Assembly (NCBI RefSeq): GCF_042643265.1
Contig: NZ_JBHRRZ010000005.1
Span: forward strand, 1-64,000
Source of the DNA: Virgibacillus_O sediminis
GTDB lineage: Bacteria > Bacillota > Bacilli > Bacillales > Amphibacillaceae
DNA length: 64,000 nucleotides
Direction: 5' to 3'
Shown: positions 59,788-64,000 of the stretch, piece by piece
Layout: every line of letters starts with the position of its first letter
Position numbering within the stretch: the stretch's first letter is position 1
Program-made: the position numbers and the translations under genes
Notes under the pieces: model-generated
Database searches by the model: none
What the model saw: only the letters and a program-made list of their open reading frames with translations
Told to the model about the DNA's origin: nothing

Positions 59788-60771
59788 ATGAAAGCATTTG
59801 TGCATGAAAACGGTGAATTGAAAGTTAGAGATATGCCAGAGCCGTCTGCCGGAGAAGGAGAAGTAGTCGTTTCCTTAAAGGCTGCTGGCCTTAACCGAAG
59901 GGATGTCGGCCTTCCGAATCGAAGAGGCAACCAGGCTGATGCCCTGATACTCGGGTCTGATGGGGCAGGAGTCATTGACTCTCTAGGAAAAGGGGTAAGC
60001 AATGTAAAGCAGGGAGATGAAGTCATTGTCAATCCATCTTTAAGGTGGAAGTATAACACCGACGCACCGCCTAAAGAGTTTGACATCCTTGGCATGCCGG
60101 ATCACGGCACCTTTGCCGAGAAAATAGTGCTTTCAGCTGATCAGGTGGAGAAAAAGCCCGAACACCTATCTTGGGAGGAGGCAGGAGTACTTGCATTATC
60201 CGGCCTCACCGGTTATCGTGCCATGTTTACGAAGGGGCAGATCAAAGAGCTTGATACCGTATTTATCCCAGGAGCAGGCAGCGGAGTATCTACTTATCTC
60301 GTCCAGTTTGCGAAAAATGCCGGAGCAAGAGTGATTGTGTCTTCCCGCAGCGAGGAAAAGCTGAAAAGGGCTGAGGAATTGGGGGCTGATGTAGTTATCC
60401 ATAATGACAGTGACTGGCAGGAAGAACTAAAAAATGAGACAGTGGATTTGGTGATTGAGAGTGTGGGCCGGGCTACATTCAACCGCTCATTAAAGGTTCT
60501 CAAAAAAGGCGGGAAAATGGTGACCTTCGGGGCTACTACAGAAGATGTCGTTGATTTTGACCTGCGAAGCTTTTTCTACGGCCAGTACCAGTTACTCGGC
60601 ACCACTATGGGTAGCGCACAGGAATTGGAAGCAATGCTTCATCATGTCAATAACTTTGGAATGCGGCCGGTGGTTGACCGTACATTTTCCTTAGAAGAAG
60701 CTCAACATGCATTCGACTATCTGAAAGAAGGAAAACAATTCGGTAAGGTTGCCTTGAAAATTGGCGGCTAA
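59788..60771 (+). CDS. Zinc-type alcohol dehydrogenase-like (MDR) oxidoreductase, YogA-like
   Basis: This 327-residue medium-chain dehydrogenase/reductase has the GroES-like N-terminal domain (AAGLNRRDVGLPNRRG; LGSDGAGVIDSLGKGV) and a Rossmann domain with FIPGAGSGVSTYLVQFAKNAGARVIVSSRSEEK (landmark about 150-183). The catalytic and structural zinc cysteines are absent, as in quinone oxidoreductase-type members. NADPH use is suggested by the SSRS sequence. It resembles B. subtilis YogA. It starts six bases after the ATPase gene and is last in the cstA cluster. The substrate is unknown; a link to pyruvate metabolism is not supported by sequence. Confidence 0.88.
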   Translation: MKAFVHENGELKVRDMPEPSAGEGEVVVSLKAAGLNRRDVGLPNRRGNQADALILGSDGAGVIDSLGKGVSNVKQGDEVIVNPSLRWKYNTDAPPKEFDILGMPDHGTFAEKIVLSADQVEKKPEHLSWEEAGVLALSGLTGYRAMFTKGQIKELDTVFIPGAGSGVSTYLVQFAKNAGARVIVSSRSEEKLKRAEELGADVVIHNDSDWQEELKNETVDLVIESVGRATFNRSLKVLKKGGKMVTFGATTEDVVDFDLRSFFYGQYQLLGTTMGSAQELEAMLHHVNNFGMRPVVDRTFSLEEAQHAFDYLKEGKQFGKVALKIGG

Positions 60772-60803
60772 GACTTAAGACAGCATAGATGTCAATTAGT
60801 ATA

Positions 60804-60838
60804 GAAGAAGGCCGGCCAACGCCGGTCTTTCTTCTTTG
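60804..60838 (+). terminator. Terminator of the cstA cluster
   Basis: AGAAGA and CCGGC (60805-60818) pair with GCCGG and TCTTCT (60823-60836) with small mismatches, then T. A second weak hairpin with TTTTT lies at 60893-60921. Confidence 0.75.
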
Positions 60839-60996
60839 CCCATATAACCCCTTGTGAAACTTCATCAGCCCCAGGTTTGATGTTCACTCCGGCAGAGAGC
60901 TTTTAATCCCTCTGGCTTTTTCCTGCATTTTACCGCTGTTTAAGAAAAAGGCCTACACCATTTCATTTGGAAGGGTAAGCATGCCTATAACAGGAA

Positions 60997-61854
60997 TCAG
61001 GACATATATGGGGAAACCATGTCAATGGCCTGCTGCATTTTTTTGCTGTTTCGTTCGTACATGGCTTTGGAATTTTCGTTTTGAGTGGCCAATGCGAACA
61101 TTTCGAGGTCTGCCTGGCACTTTTTCAATGTAGCAAGCAGCAAGGGCACCTCGCTCGGCTGTGGGACAGCAATCATATCATCATATAGATCTACATATAA
61201 TTGCCCGTTAGTGTCTGCTTGACCGAGAAATACATTTTCCAGGCTGACGTCCATTTTCTCCAGTTCTGTTTCGAGCCAGTTCATATTAAGGTTCAGATTG
61301 GCAAGTGGTTCATGCAGGACGTTGCCATCCATGATTACTGTCTGTGGCTCTTTTTGGGGGGCCAGTTTCAAACCGAGGTCCTTTGCGGTCAATGGCCGGT
61401 TTTCCCGTTTCGGCAGTACACTTAGAGAGCCAGAGGGTTCCAACACGGCAAATTCCACATCAGAAGCCAGAAAGATGTTATTATCTCTTAATTTTTCAAG
61501 TAGGTCATCAGTGGAGTAGCCCTCTTTCTTCAAATTATCTTCCATTATTTTGCCATCCTGAATGAAGACAGTACTTTTTCCTTCCGTAAAGTCCCGGAAG
61601 GCCTTGCTTTTTAGTGAAATATATTCCACGCCATAAGGTACGATGAACCAAATAAACATAGCAATGAACGCATAGACGATATTACCACCCGGATCAATTG
61701 TATGGATGGCTACAATTCCCCCCAATACAATACCGGTGATATACTCGAATACATTGAGCTGGGACAGCTGTTTTGCCCCAAGTAGTTTGGTGAAGGCAAA
61801 CAAGACGGCTAGCAGTGATAATGATTTAACGACCACAATGAACCAGTCGGGCAT
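60997..61854 (-). CDS. DUF421 (YetF-like) membrane protein of the spoVA2-type operon
   Basis: This 285-residue protein has three N-terminal membrane helices (about 5-75) and a soluble DUF421 part (about 80-160: FTEGKSTVFIQDGKIMEDNLKKEGYSTDDLLEKLRDNNIF as landmark). A long C-terminal helical extension follows, where many YetF proteins stop. The last 120 residues (LETELEKMDVSLENVFLGQADTNG...) resemble the added domain of the proteins found in spoVA2mob operons. It is the last gene of the minus-strand operon. The ATG follows GAAAGGAAATG. DUF421 proteins form dimers at the membrane; their role in spores is not known. Confidence 0.88.
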   Translation of the reverse strand: MPDWFIVVVKSLSLLAVLFAFTKLLGAKQLSQLNVFEYITGIVLGGIVAIHTIDPGGNIVYAFIAMFIWFIVPYGVEYISLKSKAFRDFTEGKSTVFIQDGKIMEDNLKKEGYSTDDLLEKLRDNNIFLASDVEFAVLEPSGSLSVLPKRENRPLTAKDLGLKLAPQKEPQTVIMDGNVLHEPLANLNLNMNWLETELEKMDVSLENVFLGQADTNGQLYVDLYDDMIAVPQPSEVPLLLATLKKCQADLEMFALATQNENSKAMYERNSKKMQQAIDMVSPYMS

Positions 61855-61890
61855 ATCATCATTTCCTTTCTTATATTGACTACCCAGTAT

Positions 61891-62088
61891 TTAATACTGT
61901 GGCTCTTCTTTAGATATTTCAATAACCTGTTTTTCCAGGTCACTTTTTATTTCCATTACCATGTTGCCGGCATTAAGGAATGCTGTCTTTGTTTCCTGGT
62001 CCTGTGCTTTATTGGCAAGTACTTTTAAAGAAGCCTCGGCATTTTTAACGGAGGCATAACAGCTTTTCACTTGGGATCCTACTGTCAT
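61891..62088 (-). CDS. DUF1657 small protein
   Basis: This 65-residue protein, MTVGSQVKSCYASVKNAEAS onward, matches DUF1657: helical, with ALANKAQDQETKTAFLNAG-type repeats and an acidic tail. The ATG at 62088 follows AAGGAGTGA; a GTG at 62097 overlaps that site. It lies 12 bases after spoVAE and 36 before the DUF421 gene. DUF1657 proteins accompany SpoVA2 operons in heat-resistant spore formers; they are likely forespore proteins of unknown action. Confidence 0.88.
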   Translation of the reverse strand: MTVGSQVKSCYASVKNAEASLKVLANKAQDQETKTAFLNAGNMVMEIKSDLEKQVIEISKEEPQY

Positions 62089-62100
62089 ATCAATCACTCC

Positions 62101-62451
62101 TTATCCTTTTGGCTTGAAAATAAGAGCCCCGATGACTCCAAAAATAATGGCTGCAGATATACCTGCACTGGTTACTTCAAACATCCCCGTTACGACACCG
62201 ATCAATCCGTGTTTTTCGGCCTCAGCCATGGCACCGTGGACTAAGGAATTACCGAAGCTCGTAATTGGGACTGTCGCGCCGGCGCCTGCAAAGTCGATGA
62301 GAGGCTCATAGAGGCCGAATCCATCAAGAATGGCACCTAAAACGACAAGAGCGGTCAATGTATGGGCAGGAGTCAATTTAAATACATCAAACATAATTTG
62401 GCCTATTACACAAATCAATCCGCCAACAATAAACGCCCATAGAAATATCAT
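62101..62451 (-). CDS. spoVAE: Stage V sporulation protein AE (SpoVAEb type)
   Basis: This 116-residue protein has three to four membrane helices: MIFLWAFIVGGLICVIGQIMFD, LTALVVLGAILDGFGLYEPLIDFAGAGATVPITSFGNSLVHG (landmark about 30-72) and a last helix ending LIFKPKG. SpoVA proteins form the inner-membrane channel for dipicolinic acid in forespore and germinating spore. It overlaps spoVAD by four bases. It has homology to SpoVAC, sharing the GxGTxVPxTxFGN motif. Confidence 0.93.
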   Translation of the reverse strand: MIFLWAFIVGGLICVIGQIMFDVFKLTPAHTLTALVVLGAILDGFGLYEPLIDFAGAGATVPITSFGNSLVHGAMAEAEKHGLIGVVTGMFEVTSAGISAAIIFGVIGALIFKPKG

Positions 62452-63464
62452 GATACATCACTTCCTGACTCGATGGAGACTGCATGTGCTATACATGGTA
62501 TCGGGTCTTTCTGCTGGATGCTGAGTGGGGAGTGTAGGCATCCTGTAGCCACGACTAATATCCGGTTTAATTCACCGCGTTTCATGGCATTCAAGAAATG
62601 TCCATAAGTAACAACTGCCGAACAAGCTGACCCACTTGCGCCGGCCAGGACTGGTTGGCCTTCCCGGTATATTGTCAGTCCACAGTCCACATACTGATCC
62701 AGCCTGATATCCCAACCTCTCTCAACGAGAAGATCATAGGATACTTCTCTGCCGACATGGGCAAGGTCCCCGGTTATAATGAGATCATAATAGGATGGAT
62801 CTACATTTCTCTCCCTAAGGTGGGCTTCAATGGTATCTACTGCTGCCGCTGCCATGGCACCTCCCATATTGAATGGATCCGTGATTCCCATGTCCATCAC
62901 CTTGCCGATGGTGGCAGAAGTGACAACAGGGCCTTCTCCACTCTTCGCAACCAGAGCGCATCCTGCCCCGGTGACTGTCCACTGGGAGGTTGGCGGTTTC
63001 TGGCCTCCATATTCCGTAGGGTAGCGGAACTGTTTCTCTGCGGCAGCATTATGGCTGGCTGTACCGCTCAGAATGTAGTTGGCACTGCCAGCATTGATAA
63101 TGTGAGAAGAAAGTGCCAGGCTTTCCATAGATGTGGCACAGGCACTAAACAAACCGAAATATGGAATCCCCATAGTTTTTGCGGAAAAATTGGATGGGGT
63201 GATTTGATTGATCAGGTCACCGCTTAGGAAAAACTCCACCTGTTCCTTCTCAATGTTGCTTTTCTTTACAGCGACCTGACAGGCTTCCTCCATCATCATC
63301 TGTTGGGATTTTTCAAAGGAATCCTGCTTCAGCCACATATCATCGTGGAGGATATCAAAGTCGTCTGGTATATTCCCCTTTGCTTCGAATGGACCTCCCA
63401 CGGTGCCGGTTGAAATAATGACTGGTTTATTTTCAAAAATCCATGTACGATGTCCAACTAACAT
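62448..63464 (-). CDS. spoVAD: Stage V sporulation protein AD
   Basis: SpoVAD is the peripheral, dipicolinate-binding component of the SpoVA channel and has a thiolase-like fold. The 338 residues show GHRTWIFENKPVIISTGTVGGPFEAKG at the start, GLFSACATSMESLALSSHI (Cys, about 130) and GDLAHVGREVSYDLL (about 240). The ATG at 63464 overlaps the spoVAC stop by one base (TAATG) and follows GGGGTGG; a start at 63479 is unlikely. It ends in an overlap with spoVAE. Confidence 0.94.
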   Translation of the reverse strand: MLVGHRTWIFENKPVIISTGTVGGPFEAKGNIPDDFDILHDDMWLKQDSFEKSQQMMMEEACQVAVKKSNIEKEQVEFFLSGDLINQITPSNFSAKTMGIPYFGLFSACATSMESLALSSHIINAGSANYILSGTASHNAAAEKQFRYPTEYGGQKPPTSQWTVTGAGCALVAKSGEGPVVTSATIGKVMDMGITDPFNMGGAMAAAAVDTIEAHLRERNVDPSYYDLIITGDLAHVGREVSYDLLVERGWDIRLDQYVDCGLTIYREGQPVLAGASGSACSAVVTYGHFLNAMKRGELNRILVVATGCLHSPLSIQQKDPIPCIAHAVSIESGSDVS

Positions 63465-63943
63465 TACAATCCACCCCATTGGATGAGAATAGTTTTAATG
63501 ATCGCAATCACAAATGCAGCGAAAACACCATAGACGATGACAGGACCGGCCAGTTTAAGCATATTGCTGCCTACTCCGAGTATGAATCCTTCTGTTCGGT
63601 ACTCAATTGCCGAGGAAATTACAGCATTACCGAATCCTGTAACTGGAACAGCTGTCCCAGCTCCTGCGAATTGCCCCATCCGGTCGTATATTCCGAAACC
63701 TGTAAGGAGCATGGTAAAGAAGATGAGGGTAGCTACCGTGGGATTGCCCACTGTCTGTTCGGTGAAATTAAAATTGTAGATGTAGAAGGTGGAAATAATC
63801 TGGCCGATGAAACATATAAATCCACCAACAAAAAAAGCCTTGACGCAGTTCTTGAAAATAGGCCGTTTAACTTCCCTTTTCTGTTGAAAGGATTGGTAGG
63901 CCTGAGCCTCTGGTGGTAGCTTTTTTTTCTTTTGATCTGCCAT
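63464..63943 (-). CDS. spoVAC: Stage V sporulation protein AC
   Basis: SpoVAC is the membrane pore subunit that acts as a mechanosensitive channel for dipicolinate release. The 159 residues start with a basic tail (MADQKKKKLPPEAQAYQSF), then four helices with the motif GQFAGAGTAVPVTGFGNAVIS (about 90-110). It is the first complete gene of the operon within the window. The ATG follows GAGTGAGCAGGA, 18 bases after the stop of the gene upstream. Confidence 0.94.
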   Translation of the reverse strand: MADQKKKKLPPEAQAYQSFQQKREVKRPIFKNCVKAFFVGGFICFIGQIISTFYIYNFNFTEQTVGNPTVATLIFFTMLLTGFGIYDRMGQFAGAGTAVPVTGFGNAVISSAIEYRTEGFILGVGSNMLKLAGPVIVYGVFAAFVIAIIKTILIQWGGL

Positions 63944-63961
63944 TCCTGCTCACTCTTTTCT

Positions 63962-64000
63962 TTAGGTCTGTTCTTTGGACAGCTTTATAAGTTTATCGAG
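63962..64000 (-). CDS. C-terminal end of the gene upstream of spoVAC (partial)
   Basis: The minus strand carries an open frame from the right window edge, ending LDKLIKLSKEQT and a TAA at 63964-63962. The close spacing to spoVAC suggests an operon member. spoVA2-type operons usually have a YhcN/YlaJ-like lipoprotein or a DUF1657 gene here, but twelve residues are too few to say which. Confidence 0.5.
   Translation of the reverse strand, partial: LDKLIKLSKEQT

Overview
The window looks like the chromosome of a moderately halophilic, endospore-forming member of the Bacillaceae (Halobacillus/Virgibacillus/Sediminibacillus-like; the genus cannot be fixed from this sequence). The evidence is a complete ectABC operon for the compatible solute ectoine, several Na+-coupled carriers, sporulation genes (spoVAC-AD-AE, coat-like proteins, sigma-K-like promoters), strong AGGAGG ribosome binding sites with frequent GTG/TTG starts, and B. 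subtilis-like regulatory sites (S-box, THI box, Fur boxes, LexA box, cre, sigma-B promoter). No phage, insertion sequence, tRNA or CRISPR array was seen.

Layout. 1-310: 3' end of 23S rRNA, 5S rRNA and terminator. 831-2132: AprX-like subtilase. 3136-3420: tandem promoters and leader of a second rRNA operon that run into a single 'n' (3403) and then the right half of an rRNA terminator, so a whole rRNA operon appears collapsed there. 3516-6718: CBS protein and ectABC. 6879-18497: sulfate assimilation, with an S-box-controlled cysH followed by cysJ, cysI, sumT, sirB, sirC, hemD-like, sat, an SLC13-type permease and cysC. This takes sulfate from uptake to sulfide and supplies the siroheme for CysI. 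18551-20928: a 2-hydroxyacid oxidase overlapping a BASS-type carrier. 21334-24748: a c-di-GMP GGDEF/EAL protein, a Tyr-rich probable coat protein, a 16-codon peptide gene and a GalU-type enzyme.

24888-29162 is a spore-surface module: two glycosyltransferases, two paralogous Gln/Asp-rich proteins and a His/Cys-rich collagen-like protein, with sigma-K-like -10 elements in front of three units. 29171-36612: LexA-boxed Y-family polymerase, a leaderless PBP4 homologue, Mn-catalase-like protein, GltS-type symporter and Na+/H+ antiporter. 36767-42720: topoisomerase III, an orphan C-terminal piece of an acyl-CoA ligase, an SDR, NDH-2, a 33-residue membrane peptide and a GC-rich structured element. 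42733-48745: Fur-controlled siderophore uptake (orphan ATPase; nitroreductase, binding lipoprotein and double permease), with VanW and DCC-family genes between. 48943-56526: aconitase, YceI, riboswitch-controlled thiT, general stress protein with sigma-B promoter, an unidentified carrier and glutamate dehydrogenase.

56592-60771: a catabolite-controlled cstA followed by a small protein ending in Cys-Cys and an ArsA/Get3-family ATPase. The order parallels the enteric pyruvate carrier set BtsT-YjiX-YjiA and is the most interesting module in the window. 60997-64000: a minus-strand spoVA2-type operon (spoVAC, spoVAD, spoVAE, DUF1657, DUF421), running off the right edge. Two genes, ectA and the Fur-linked nitroreductase, have good ribosome binding sites but ATT or ATC where the start codon should be.
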